Below are positions 16,763-26,215 of a stretch of DNA of 50,491 bases, piece after piece. Each line of letters starts with the position of its first letter. Position 1 is the stretch's first letter. This DNA is from Bradyrhizobium sp. URHD0069 (lineage in GTDB: Bacteria > Pseudomonadota > Alphaproteobacteria > Rhizobiales > Xanthobacteraceae), in NCBI RefSeq assembly GCF_000701345.1, contig NZ_JNIJ01000047.1, forward strand, positions 1 to 50,491, written 5' to 3'. The notes under the pieces were generated by a model. The model was not told the origin of the DNA, searched no databases, and saw nothing but the letters and a program-made list of their open reading frames with translations. A program made the translations under genes and the position numbers.

Positions 16763-19700
16763 TCACGACGCATTGTCTGCGTTCACCGGCAGTGTGAATT
16801 GAAACGTGGAACCGTGAGGTACGTTAGCGGTGGCCCATAGTCGTCCCCCGTGAACCTCGACTATCGAACGGCAGATGGAAAGTCCCATGCCCATGCCGCC
16901 GGATTTGGTGGTGAAAAAGGCGTCGAACAGCCGGCCCGCATCCTCGGTGGGGATCCCGACGCCGCAATCCGTCACACTTAAGAGCACTTGTTGTGTCTCA
17001 TGCTGGCCTGATCGGATCACCAGTTCGCGCGGCCGATCCGTGACCGATTGCATGGCTTCAATGCCATTCATCACCACGTTGATAATTATCTGCTGCAATT
17101 GAACCCGATCACCAAGGATCGTGGGTAGAGCCGGTGCCAACTCCATTCGCAACGATACCTGATGGCTGATCAACTCACGCTGCACCAACGGGATGGTCTC
17201 CTTCACGACGTCATTGACGTCGAGCGGTACTCTCTCAATATCGGCCTTGTTGGCGAGTGCCCGGACGCGCCGGATCACATCGCTCGCCCGATTGCCGTCG
17301 TCGATGATCCATTCCACCGAGCGGTGCGCTGCATCCAGGTCGGGAATTCCGCGGTCGAGCCAGCGCAAACAGGCCTCGGCGTTGGCGACGACGCCGGCGA
17401 GCGGCTGGTTTACTTCGTGGGCGATCGAGGCTGCCAGCTGCCCGATCGTGGTAACGCGATTGACGTGCGCGAGCTCCATTTGGGCATCGAGGAGGCGCTG
17501 CTCGCTGGCGCGCAGCTTCTCTTCCGCCTGCTTGCGGTCGGTCATGTCGATGACAAAGGCAACCCCTTCGTCTCGTTTCCATTCGAAAAGCGCGCGGGCG
17601 ACTAGAATCGGCACGCGGCTGCCGTCTTTGCGATAGTATTCTTTCTCCCGCGGTTGCACCGTTCCAACCGCCTTCAGGTCTGCCCAGGCCTGGTCGTCGG
17701 CATCGCGCCATTCGGCCGGTGTCAGCTCCGTCCATCGCAGCCGACCTGAAACGACATCTTCCCGGGCATATCCGACAATATCAAGAAAGGCTTGGTTGGC
17801 ATCGATGATGCGGCCCTGAACATCCCAGATCACAATGCCGATGATGTTCGAATCGACCAGGCGACGTATCCTGGCCTCCCGTTCCTGGAGATCGCTGTAC
17901 AGACGGGCGTTCTCCAGCGAGATCGCCGCTTGAGATGCCAGCAATTCCAGTACCGAGATCCGGGCGGGCGTGAACACGTGCGATGCCAGGTTGTTCTCGA
18001 GATAGAGCACTCCGATCAGCTTGGCCTGCTTCACCAGGGGCAGGCAGAGCACCGACCGAGCGAGCTTCTGACAGATGTACTCATCTGCTGAGAACGGATC
18101 CTGCGCCGAGGCGTCATCAAGGATCACACTTTCCCGCGTCCGGATCACGTAATGGAGCACGGATTCGGGGAGCTCGGCCGGTGACACGGCCGTCTGGCGC
18201 AGCGTGACCTCAACCTGGCCACTGCCGGTCTTCGCTGCCGCCGCGATCCGTGGCTCGTCGCCCGGGAACAGGATGAGCAGGCCACGCTGGGCGCCGGCAT
18301 GCTCGATCGCGATCCGCAGCAGCGTCTTGATGAGCTCACCGAGGACGATCTCGCCGGACACAGCCTGCGAGGATTTGACGACGCTCGCTACGTCTAGCTC
18401 CTGGACCGTGGAGCCGATGGTCGCCATAGCAGGCTGCCCCTCCGGAGCCGCCAGACGCGGATAGAGCCGATCGAGCTGCCGGACCTTGCCGCGGGCTCCC
18501 CAGCGGAGATAACAGTTCCTTGCGTTGCTCAAATAGAGATTGGCGATCGCCTCGAAGCCGCGCGCTGCGTAGAACCGCGCAGCCACCTCATGGGCCAGGC
18601 CTTCGTCATGCACTAAGCCGTTGGCACGCGACGATCGGATCGCGTCTTCGTAAAGACGCTCAGCGTCGAGATGGCGGTCCTCGATACGCGCAATCTCGGC
18701 ACCGACCAGTGCGGCACGGCCCCTGAAGTTCTCGGGGCAGTTCTCCGCCCAGGCCGCGAGCTGCGTGTGATGGGCGAGGAGCACCTGCAGATGGCGCGGC
18801 CGGTCCTCGGCGGATGCCGCGCCATCGTGCGCTGCCCTCGCGAGTGCCCCATAGAAATGGTATTCGGCCTCCTCGAAATTGGATTGCGATGTCCAGAGAA
18901 GTCGTTCCGCTTTCGATGCGGCATCGGCGGCAGCAGCCCATTCGCCCGCGTGAAAGCGTGCTTGCAGTTTCCGTATCCAATACCAGCAGGCGGCGATCGC
19001 AGAACGCGGACTTGCCTCCAGGTGGTGCTCGAAGCGGCTCTCGTCGAACTCCCCATCGTCGAACCATCCGAATTCCGCTGTCAGCCCGCGGAGCGTCCGG
19101 ATGAGCCGCAGCGACCCGGTGATCATGTCGGCGACGAGAGCGAAACCCGACTTCCGGACAAACGCAAGCGCACTGTCGGCTTCCCGCTGCACATCGCCAA
19201 GGGTATCGCCGGCGCCAAGACGGAGGGTGATCAGGGAGTTGCGGGCATAAGCCGCAAAAGTGAGATCGCCGGTCTGCTCGCCCGCATCGAAAGCGCGTCG
19301 CAGCCACTCGACGCTGGTGCGCAGCTGATCATTCCAAGGACTGATCGAATGCCCGAACACGAGGTAGACGCGGGCCTTGAAGCGGTCCAACCCACGTTCA
19401 TCCACCAGATTGAGACCGAGCCTGCCGAAGCGGAACCCGGCCTCGAAGTCCCCGAAACGGGTCAGCAACTGGCCGACCCAGACATAGCCTAGAGACGATG
19501 CATCGCTGTTTCCTTGCTCGAGGCTGAAGTTAGCCATGCGACCCGCGACGAGGCGGGGCAGATTCTGGTCGGTGAACCGTGCCGGTGCCTGGAGCGACGT
19601 GAGCACGTCGAGGGTTGCCCGGCACACCGGATCAATAATTGGAGGCAGATCGGCGAGATCCTCGATCGAGCGGGTCCCGAGTTGCCGCCACATCTGCTCG

Positions 19701-22255
19701 TACTCGAGCAGGACCTCATTGCTGGTCGGATGCGGCGACCAGTTGATGTCGACGCTACGGAGGTAGTCCAGACATATCTCGACAGCGCGGTCGCTCCGAT
19801 GCAGCGTTGTGTACAGGTCGAGCCGCAACCGCGTCACGGCGGCCTTGTCGACGAGGCTTTCGGCGCGAGCCCACAGCTGCAGGAGTCCTTCTTCAGCCGC
19901 CGCCAGGTCACCGGTCAGGAACTCGCATTCGGCGCGATGAAACGCGAGGGCGAAGGCGAGATCATACCGCCGCTCCCAGCTGTCCTTCGCGAGCCGCGCG
20001 CAGCCGGCGGCGAGGTAGGTCCGCGCCGACGCATAGGCCGTGGAGGATCTGGCGCGCTTGCCTGCAATGAGGTCCAGCTCGGCGACCTGCTCCCGTTCCT
20101 CGACCGTTCCGATCAACGCCGTCGCCCGGTCGAATTGATTGACGATCTCAAAAATCTTCTCTTCAAGCTCGTGCGAAGGCGTTCGTGACGCCAGCACTCT
20201 GCCGATATGCAGGTGGGAAGCCGCGCGCTCATCTTCGGAGATCAGCGCATAAGCTGCCTCCCGAACGCGGTCATGGGCAAACGCATAGCCGCCCTCCAGA
20301 CGGAAGATCAGCCCCGCGCGCGCCGCCTCCACCAACACCGCGTGAATTTCCTCCTCGGGCTGCCCGACGACCATTCCTAGTGCGGAGGTTTGGGCGCTGT
20401 TCCCCAAGCAGGCGAGACATTTCAGCATCTGTAGTGCGACGGCGGAAAGGCGGCCAAGCCTGCCCGCCATGAGATCCGCCACATTGTCGGTGATGCCCTC
20501 GGCACGAATCTTATCGAGGTCCCAGTGCCAAGCCGAGGCGTCCGGGTCGAACGCGATCAAGCCTTCGTCCACCAACGCGGTTAGAAATTGTATGGTGAAG
20601 AACGGATTGCCCCCGGTCTTCGCAAATATCAGCTCGGCCAAAGGCCGCACAAGATCCGATTTGGCATGCAGGGTGTCGGCGACCAGCCGCCCGACATCGT
20701 CAGATGTGAGTGGCCCCAGCCGGAGCTCCTTTATCTCGCTTCTCGAGTCAGCAATCGTTGCGAGCATCCGCTCGAGCGGGTGCGCGGGACCGACCTCGTT
20801 ATCCCGGTAAGCCCCGACCAGCAGCAGGTGCCGCACTTCCGGGTGCGTGACCAGATGCTCGAGGAGGTCGAGGGTTGCTGCATCAAGCCATTGCAAATCG
20901 TCGACGAACAGCGCGAGCGGGTGCTCCTTGCTCGCGAACACCCCGAGGAAGCGCCGGAAAACCATCTGGAAGCGGTTCTGCGCGTCCCGCGGCGGCTGGT
21001 CCGCGACCGGCGGCTGTTTCCCAATCACGAGCTCCAGCTCGGGAACGAGGTTCACGATGAGCTGTCCGTTCGGGCCGAGCGCCTCGCTCAGGGAGTCCCG
21101 CCACCGGCCAAGCTCGGCCTCGCTCTGGCTGAGAAGCGAGCGGACAAGGCTCTGGAAGGCCTGGCCCAGGGTCGTGTACGGGATGTCGTGCCTGTACTGG
21201 TCGAACTTGCCGGAGGCGAACAAGCCACGCGACGGGACGAGCACCTTGTGCAACTCATTCACCACCGAGGACTTGCCAATCCCGGAATATCCGGAGACGA
21301 GCACGAGTTCCACGGTGCCGTTCGCCACCACTCGGTCGAAGGAAGCGAGCAGCGCGTCGATCTCGCGCTCCCGCCCATAAAGCTTCTCCGGGATCAGCAG
21401 CCGGTCCGATATGTCGTAGGCGCCGAGCGGGAACGGGTCGATGCGGCCGGTGGCCTCCCATTCCGCCAGGCAGCGTCGCAGATCGGCCTCGACACCCGCG
21501 GCAGTTTGGTAGCGTTCCTCGGCGGTCTTGGCGAGGAGCTTCACTACGATCGCCGACAGCTGCGTCGGCACCGCGAGCCGCTCGTCGGGCGGCACCGGTT
21601 GCCGCGCGATATGGCAGTGCACCCACTCCATCGGATCGGCGGCGGTGAAGGGAAGCGTCCCCGTCAGCATCTCGTAGAAGGTGACGCCTAGTGCATAGAG
21701 ATCGCTGCGGGAGTCCACCGAGCGGTTCATCCGGCCGGTTTGTTCCGGCGCCATGTAGGCCAGCGTCCCGGCGATCACCTCCGGCGGCGCGGGGGCCTGG
21801 TGCTCGCGCGGCAGACGCGAGGCAATGCCGAACCCCGTCAGCCACACGCCGCCGCTTGCCGTGTCGACCAGGATATTTGCCGGCTTGATGTCCTTATGAA
21901 TAAGGCCTCGCTCATGGACTCGGCGAAGCGCCCCCGCGACCGAGATCGCAATGCGCAGGAACTGCGATGTGTCCAGCGGCCGGCCAAGCAATCGATCAAC
22001 CGGCGCACCGCCGGGATCCTCAAGCACCAGCGTCATGCGGTCGTTGTAGTGCGTCAGCGCGACGGGTCGCGCCGCCCAGTCAGCGTCAAGTTCGGCTTTG
22101 AGCGCATATTCGTGTTGAAGCCGCTCGACGCAACCGAGCGAGGTTTCTTCCGCGGCAACAAGCAGGATCGGAGGCAAGCCGTTGCCGGAGCCCCGGTAGA
22201 GAGCGATGTCTCCCTCTCTCAACGGCGAGAATGCGTAGCCCGAGAGCTCGTTCAC
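16763..22255 (-). CDS. Multidomain kinase-like / AAA ATPase / GAF / PAS / sensor histidine kinase
   Basis: 1830 residues; start GTG (22253-22255) with GGAGG ahead. Domains in order: Ser/Thr-kinase-like fold (~1-275; HKDIKPANIL at 120-129, APE-loop GTLAYMAPEQTGR); AAA/NACHT-like ATPase (Walker A GYSGIGKSS at 322-330, Walker B LFVDDLQW at 449-456); a long helical TPR-like middle (~600-1280); GAF domain (~1330-1480); PAS domain (~1490-1600); HisKA (H1613 in HEVNQPLAG); HATPase (N-box NVVMNGIEAM, G-boxes DCGVGIP and GGMGMGLSICRS). The family is known in soil bacteria as a kinase/ATPase/histidine-kinase fusion. Odd points: the kinase DFG motif reads TGFG (140-143), so the metal-binding Asp is Gly, and no VAIK-type lysine is evident, so the first domain may be a pseudokinase. 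No response regulator gene is nearby. Cytosolic; no membrane segment seen. Confidence 0.93.
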   Translation of the reverse strand: MNELSGYAFSPLREGDIALYRGSGNGLPPILLVAAEETSLGCVERLQHEYALKAELDADWAARPVALTHYNDRMTLVLEDPGGAPVDRLLGRPLDTSQFLRIAISVAGALRRVHERGLIHKDIKPANILVDTASGGVWLTGFGIASRLPREHQAPAPPEVIAGTLAYMAPEQTGRMNRSVDSRSDLYALGVTFYEMLTGTLPFTAADPMEWVHCHIARQPVPPDERLAVPTQLSAIVVKLLAKTAEERYQTAAGVEADLRRCLAEWEATGRIDPFPLGAYDISDRLLIPEKLYGREREIDALLASFDRVVANGTVELVLVSGYSGIGKSSVVNELHKVLVPSRGLFASGKFDQYRHDIPYTTLGQAFQSLVRSLLSQSEAELGRWRDSLSEALGPNGQLIVNLVPELELVIGKQPPVADQPPRDAQNRFQMVFRRFLGVFASKEHPLALFVDDLQWLDAATLDLLEHLVTHPEVRHLLLVGAYRDNEVGPAHPLERMLATIADSRSEIKELRLGPLTSDDVGRLVADTLHAKSDLVRPLAELIFAKTGGNPFFTIQFLTALVDEGLIAFDPDASAWHWDLDKIRAEGITDNVADLMAGRLGRLSAVALQMLKCLACLGNSAQTSALGMVVGQPEEEIHAVLVEAARAGLIFRLEGGYAFAHDRVREAAYALISEDERAASHLHIGRVLASRTPSHELEEKIFEIVNQFDRATALIGTVEEREQVAELDLIAGKRARSSTAYASARTYLAAGCARLAKDSWERRYDLAFALAFHRAECEFLTGDLAAAEEGLLQLWARAESLVDKAAVTRLRLDLYTTLHRSDRAVEICLDYLRSVDINWSPHPTSNEVLLEYEQMWRQLGTRSIEDLADLPPIIDPVCRATLDVLTSLQAPARFTDQNLPRLVAGRMANFSLEQGNSDASSLGYVWVGQLLTRFGDFEAGFRFGRLGLNLVDERGLDRFKARVYLVFGHSISPWNDQLRTSVEWLRRAFDAGEQTGDLTFAAYARNSLITLRLGAGDTLGDVQREADSALAFVRKSGFALVADMITGSLRLIRTLRGLTAEFGWFDDGEFDESRFEHHLEASPRSAIAACWYWIRKLQARFHAGEWAAAADAASKAERLLWTSQSNFEEAEYHFYGALARAAHDGAASAEDRPRHLQVLLAHHTQLAAWAENCPENFRGRAALVGAEIARIEDRHLDAERLYEDAIRSSRANGLVHDEGLAHEVAARFYAARGFEAIANLYLSNARNCYLRWGARGKVRQLDRLYPRLAAPEGQPAMATIGSTVQELDVASVVKSSQAVSGEIVLGELIKTLLRIAIEHAGAQRGLLILFPGDEPRIAAAAKTGSGQVEVTLRQTAVSPAELPESVLHYVIRTRESVILDDASAQDPFSADEYICQKLARSVLCLPLVKQAKLIGVLYLENNLASHVFTPARISVLELLASQAAISLENARLYSDLQEREARIRRLVDSNIIGIVIWDVQGRIIDANQAFLDIVGYAREDVVSGRLRWTELTPAEWRDADDQAWADLKAVGTVQPREKEYYRKDGSRVPILVARALFEWKRDEGVAFVIDMTDRKQAEEKLRASEQRLLDAQMELAHVNRVTTIGQLAASIAHEVNQPLAGVVANAEACLRWLDRGIPDLDAAHRSVEWIIDDGNRASDVIRRVRALANKADIERVPLDVNDVVKETIPLVQRELISHQVSLRMELAPALPTILGDRVQLQQIIINVVMNGIEAMQSVTDRPRELVIRSGQHETQQVLLSVTDCGVGIPTEDAGRLFDAFFTTKSGGMGMGLSICRSIVEVHGGRLWATANVPHGSTFQFTLPVNADNAS

Positions 22256-22330
22256 GACGGCCTCCTGCCAGGAGGACTGCTTAGTACATTGATCAGGTTA
22301 CGTTTGCTCTGGCTCCCGTCAATCCAAAAA

Positions 22331-22355
22331 CAGACGCTAAAAAAGCGAACGTCTG
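22331..22355. promoter_or_regulatory. Dyad upstream of the multidomain kinase gene
   Basis: CAGACG (22331-22336) pairs with CGTCTG (22350-22355), with an inner CGCTAAAAAAGCG hairpin. It is about 75 bases before the GTG start, in the AT-richest part of the 340-base gap between the kinase and MFS genes. The rest of that gap holds only a possible short filler repeat (AGTCCG...CGGACAT, 22513-22551). Candidate operator or 5'-leader hairpin. Confidence 0.3.
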
Positions 22356-22594
22356 ACGATCGGTGCTATATTATGGCTGTAAGAAGATGACGAGAGCCGC
22401 GCTGGCCCATTGCTCATAAAGCCAAGAGGCTTTGTCGAGGAAGATGCGCCGACGAAGTGATCGATAAACTGACTTCCATCTGTGGCACTTTTCGAACCCG
22501 CACGACGCCTGACTTAAGTCCGTAATGGGTCGGCAGTGCTACAACGGACATTTGACTAACACCACCAGCCAATCTCGGTTCATGAGCAAGCGGC

Positions 22595-23806
22595 CTACGT
22601 TGCGCCCGCGTCCGCCGGCCTCGTCTGCCGCAGCAGCCGCGCGCACACCATGCCGAGTGCAATCATCACAACTGCGCTCGTCAGCAAGGTCGGAATTTTC
22701 CCGACATTCTGGATGCCGAAGCCGTAAGCGATCGGCCCGACCGTCTGGCCCATGAAAAAGAAAAACGAATGCAGCGAAAGCGCGGTAGCGCGGGCTTCCA
22801 CGGACAATTCGCTGGCAAACACCTGCAGGCATCCATGGATCATGTAAAAACCCCAGCCCATGAACAGAAGGCTGATTGCCTGGATTTTCCAGCCGGGGCC
22901 GAACGCGATGACGGCGAGCTGCAATCCGACCAATGTCGCGCCGGCGATCATCATGCCCTTGACGCCAAGCCGCGGCAGAAACCGCGAAACCGTAAATGTG
23001 TAGAACAGGCCGCCGACCGCAAACCCCGCGATCACGATGCCCGCAACCGACAGGCTGGTCTCGCCCAATTCAAACAGGAATGATGAGACGAACGGAAACA
23101 GCCCGAGCACGCAGCAGCCTTCGACAAAGACCGCCGAATAGCAAATGCGTGCGTTTGGGTTTGTAAAGATCGTGCGGTAGCCATGTTTGAGCGCTGACAG
23201 ATTTGTCCGCGGCGGATGCTTCAATGCAGCGCCTCGAAATCCCGCGGCAACTGCGATTGAGGCCAGGACAACCAAACCACCGAGCACCGCGAGCACGCCC
23301 CGCCAGCCCAGGAAGTCACCGATCAGGCCGGAAGCAGAAGCGCCCAAGAGATTGCCGGTCATCGCGCCCGCAAGCGTTCGTCCGATCGCGACCTGACGTT
23401 TTTCAGGGCCGACCAGATCGCTAGTCAGCCCCAGCGCAATCGGAAACACACCGCCCGAGCCGATGCCGGCGAGAATCCGCGTTGCAAACAACAGCGAGAA
23501 CGACGTCGACATTGCGCCGAGGATGCTTGCAAAACCGAGCAGCACCAGACAGCCGATCATCAGCCGCGCCTTGCCGAACAGATCCGCCGCAGCCCCAAGC
23601 ACCGGCTGCACGATTGCGAAGGTAAAGGCGAATACGGAGGCCAAACTTGCAGCACCGGCAATGCTCACGCCGAACTCGTCGGCGAGGTGCGGCAGCACCG
23701 GATCCAGCGAGCGGGCCGACAGGCTTGCCGCGAAGGTCGCCAGTGCAATGATGTTCAGGACCGGCGGCATGCCCTGATCATGCGGCCGCAATCCTGATTG
23801 CGGCAT
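22595..23806 (-). CDS. MFS transporter
   Basis: 403 residues from ATG 23806, which overlaps the kdsA stop as TGATG and suggests translational coupling; ATG 23770 (MPPVLNIIAL) is an alternative. Twelve hydrophobic helices in two halves; the loop 2-3 region GAAADLFGKARLMIG and its counterpart in the second half fit the drug:H+ antiporter-like group. The IGSGGVFPIALGLTSDLVGPEKR segment is the typical motif C/loop 4-5 area. Substrate unknown. It probably rides on the kdsA transcript. Confidence 0.88.
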   Translation of the reverse strand: MPQSGLRPHDQGMPPVLNIIALATFAASLSARSLDPVLPHLADEFGVSIAGAASLASVFAFTFAIVQPVLGAAADLFGKARLMIGCLVLLGFASILGAMSTSFSLLFATRILAGIGSGGVFPIALGLTSDLVGPEKRQVAIGRTLAGAMTGNLLGASASGLIGDFLGWRGVLAVLGGLVVLASIAVAAGFRGAALKHPPRTNLSALKHGYRTIFTNPNARICYSAVFVEGCCVLGLFPFVSSFLFELGETSLSVAGIVIAGFAVGGLFYTFTVSRFLPRLGVKGMMIAGATLVGLQLAVIAFGPGWKIQAISLLFMGWGFYMIHGCLQVFASELSVEARATALSLHSFFFFMGQTVGPIAYGFGIQNVGKIPTLLTSAVVMIALGMVCARLLRQTRPADAGAT

Positions 23807-24663
23807 CAACGCGCTACATTCTTTTCGAGATTTTTGGCGAGCGCGTCGAAGGCCATCAGTGCCTGGACCAGAGCTTCGAACTCGCGCAGCGGCACCATGT
23901 TGGGGCCGTCGGAGGGTGCGTGATCGGGATCGGGATGGGTTTCGATGAACACGCCGGCGACGCCGACCGCAACCGCGGCGCGCGCCAGCACCGGTACGAA
24001 TTCGCGCTCACCGCCCGATGAAGTGCCCTTGCCGCCCGGTTGCTGTACCGAATGGGTGGCATCGAAGATCACGGGCGCGCCGGTGGTGCGCGCAAGGATC
24101 GGCAGCGCGCGCATGTCCGATACCAGCGTGTTGTAGCCAAACGATGCGCCGCGCTCGGTGACCAGCACTTTTGGATTGCCGGCGCCGGTGATCTTGGCGA
24201 CGACATTCGTCATATCCCAGGGCGCGAGGAACTGACCCTTTTTGACGTTGACGACCTTGCCGGTCGCGGCAGCCGCCAGCAGCAGATCGGTCTGCCGGCA
24301 CAGGAACGCCGGGATCTGCAACACATCGACCGCCTGCGCCACTTCGGCGCATTGCGAGGCCTCGTGGACGTCGGTGAGCACAGGCAATCCCAGCGACGAG
24401 CGTATCTCGGCAAAGATCGGCAGCGCCTGCGCCAGTCCGATGCCGCGCGCGGCCGACACGCTGGTGCGGTTGGCCTTGTCGAACGAGGTTTTGTAGACGA
24501 GCCCAATCTTAAGCCGCGCCGCAATCTCTTTCAGCGCGCCGGCAACCTCAAGCGCGTGCGCGCGGCTCTCAAGCTGGCACGGGCCGGCGATGATCGAGAT
24601 CGGCAAATCATTGCCGAACTTGACCGACCCGGCGGCAACGACGGGCGCAGCGGAAATCTTCAT
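23806..24663 (-). CDS. kdsA: 3-deoxy-8-phosphooctulonate synthase
   Basis: Condenses arabinose-5-phosphate with phosphoenolpyruvate to make KDO-8-P for lipid A core. 285 residues from ATG 24663; a TTG two codons earlier is possible. Motifs: IAGPCQLESRAHALE, YKTSFDKANRTS, LTDVHEASQCAEVAQAVDVLQIPAFLCRQTDLL, FDATHSVQQPGG, and FIETHPDPDHAPSDGPNM. It is followed by an overlapping MFS gene and preceded by a VOC gene 54 bases away. Confidence 0.97.
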   Translation of the reverse strand: MKISAAPVVAAGSVKFGNDLPISIIAGPCQLESRAHALEVAGALKEIAARLKIGLVYKTSFDKANRTSVSAARGIGLAQALPIFAEIRSSLGLPVLTDVHEASQCAEVAQAVDVLQIPAFLCRQTDLLLAAAATGKVVNVKKGQFLAPWDMTNVVAKITGAGNPKVLVTERGASFGYNTLVSDMRALPILARTTGAPVIFDATHSVQQPGGKGTSSGGEREFVPVLARAAVAVGVAGVFIETHPDPDHAPSDGPNMVPLREFEALVQALMAFDALAKNLEKNVAR

Positions 24664-24717
24664 GTCCAAGGCACTTTCCTTCTCCGGCGCGGACCATGCC
24701 GGGCAGCGCCCGGGGGA

Positions 24718-25593
24718 TCAACCCTGTTTAGCGGTCTCGAATATCAGGGTTGCGCCACGGGCGACATCCGGCGGAATCACGAGCCGTCCGACACGGCGCT
24801 GGGAGGCTATTCCGCTCTGCCGATGCAAAGCTTCGACCTGCGCGATATCGGCGACTTCGAAGCGCAGCGCATTGAGCGTCATCCCCTCGCCCTCCACCGC
24901 CGGCGCAACACCGAACTGGTCGCGGAACGACACCGGCTCCATGATGGCGACCTCGCCATTCTCGGTGCGAGCCTTGACGCCGATCGAACTGGAATGCAGG
25001 TCGCTGACGCCGGTAAACGCCTTCAGGAAGATGTGATGGTCGGTCGGGTTGTCGGCGACCATCACCGCGCCGGGAACGGCGCTCGCGCCGTTGGCATGGG
25101 CCTGAAACGCCGGATCCCAAAAGTTTTCCGGGAAATGATGCTGGCAAACCGCAAAGCGCACATTCGGCGATGCCCGATCCAAAGCGAACGCGAGCGAGAA
25201 CGCGAGCTTTACAGGTGTTCCATCGGGTCTCGTTCCCTCGCGGGCGAAATCAAACACGCTGGAATTTGATATTCCGGATGCTTCGAAGGAACGGGCATCG
25301 TCGACCGCATCGCTGCTGTTAAGGATCAGCATCGAGAAACCCTCGCGGTGAGCGAGAAAGTCGCGATGATAGGCCCCGAATGAAAACGAGCCCGCGCCAT
25401 GCGGTACGATTTTCGCGGGCTCGGCGACTTCAAGGATTTCGATGTAGCAAGTCTTCAATTGCACGATGCGGTTGTGTGTACCCCAGGGATGGCGGTTGCG
25501 CGCACCGACCGTGAAGCCGGCACGGCGATAGAGTTCCCCCGCCGCGTCGAGATCGCGGACGGCGTGCACGATATGGTCGAGACCGTGAGGCAT
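24718..25593 (-). CDS. VOC family / glyoxalase-like protein (two-module)
   Basis: 291 residues. The N-terminal MPHGLDHIVHAVRDLDAAGELYRRAGFTV is a clear VOC opening of the 'glyoxalase-3-like' group; metal-type residues recur in RFAVCQHHFPENFW and DHHIFLKAF. Length and the C-terminal repeat of the fold suggest two VOC modules in one chain. Reaction unknown. Weak ribosome site. It lies between kdsA and a NIPSNAP gene, 28 bases from the latter, so the two may be one unit. Confidence 0.82.
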   Translation of the reverse strand: MPHGLDHIVHAVRDLDAAGELYRRAGFTVGARNRHPWGTHNRIVQLKTCYIEILEVAEPAKIVPHGAGSFSFGAYHRDFLAHREGFSMLILNSSDAVDDARSFEASGISNSSVFDFAREGTRPDGTPVKLAFSLAFALDRASPNVRFAVCQHHFPENFWDPAFQAHANGASAVPGAVMVADNPTDHHIFLKAFTGVSDLHSSSIGVKARTENGEVAIMEPVSFRDQFGVAPAVEGEGMTLNALRFEVADIAQVEALHRQSGIASQRRVGRLVIPPDVARGATLIFETAKQG

Positions 25594-25621
25594 TCGGCGA
25601 GACTTGGCCTGCGTGGGGCGG

Positions 25622-25948
25622 TCACTTCACCGCTGAAAATTTGGTCGGCACCAGCAGCTGATTGACGATGTTGCCGACGATCTGTCCGTCCTCTTCGGTT
25701 TTCGCGCGCGCGGCGATCCAGTCGGGATCGCTCTGGAATGCGGTCCATTTCTTCTCGCGCTCGGCGAGCGATTCCCATGCCAGGAGATAGGTCAGTTCCT
25801 GATTGGATTCGCCGACCAGCGTGGTGAAGAACCCGGCCTGCCTGATGCCGTGCTTTTCCCAGAGTTTCAGCGTGATGGTCTCGAAGCGCTTCAAGAGCGC
25901 CGGCAGACGACCCGGCAGACAGCGATAGACGCGGGTTTCGTAAATCAT
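25622..25948 (-). CDS. NIPSNAP family protein
   Basis: 108 residues from ATG 25948 (MIYETRVYRCLPGRLPALLKRFE), with GGAG eight bases upstream; an in-frame start at 26071 would add 41 unsupported residues. A dimeric alpha-beta barrel: N-terminal Y-E-x-R-x-Y strand, the GFFTTLVGESNQELTYLLAWESL core, and a W-x-x-F-x-x-D-P-D-W-I-A-A-R segment. The family is of unknown enzymatic role. Upstream of it lies the HU remnant. Confidence 0.88.
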   Translation of the reverse strand: MIYETRVYRCLPGRLPALLKRFETITLKLWEKHGIRQAGFFTTLVGESNQELTYLLAWESLAEREKKWTAFQSDPDWIAARAKTEEDGQIVGNIVNQLLVPTKFSAVK

Positions 25949-26090
25949 CGACTTAACTCCCTGATCTGTTTTCTTGCGGTTTGAGGATTGTTTTGTCGCA
26001 ACAATCGGCGCGCTCGTCAAAGGCCTGCACTGCATGGCATCCAACCAGTCGCCCTGAACGGAGGAAGCCAATGGCTGCTTGCCTGCGGGC

Positions 26091-26182
26091 CTAAATGGCG
26101 TCCTTCAGGTCCTTGGCTGGACGGAAGGCAACTTTCTTGCGGCCTTGATCTTGATCATTCACCAGTCGCGGGATTGCGTCCC
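26091..26182 (-). pseudogene. Remnant of an HU-type DNA-binding protein (C-terminal end)
   Basis: Reading leftward and allowing two single-base losses, this stretch gives GRNPATGE, then IKIKAARK, then AFRPAKDLKDAI and a TAG stop. That is the classic C-terminal arm and tail of HU/IHF-family proteins. The first loss is between GGTGAA and ATCAAG (~26159), the second in the AAAG-TT step (~26139). The N-terminal half is not recognisable in the space before pyrG. So this is a decayed fragment between the NIPSNAP gene and pyrG. Confidence 0.65.
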
Positions 26183-26215
26183 ACCGGAACGCAACTCCGG
26201 GGCCAAGAGCTTCCA

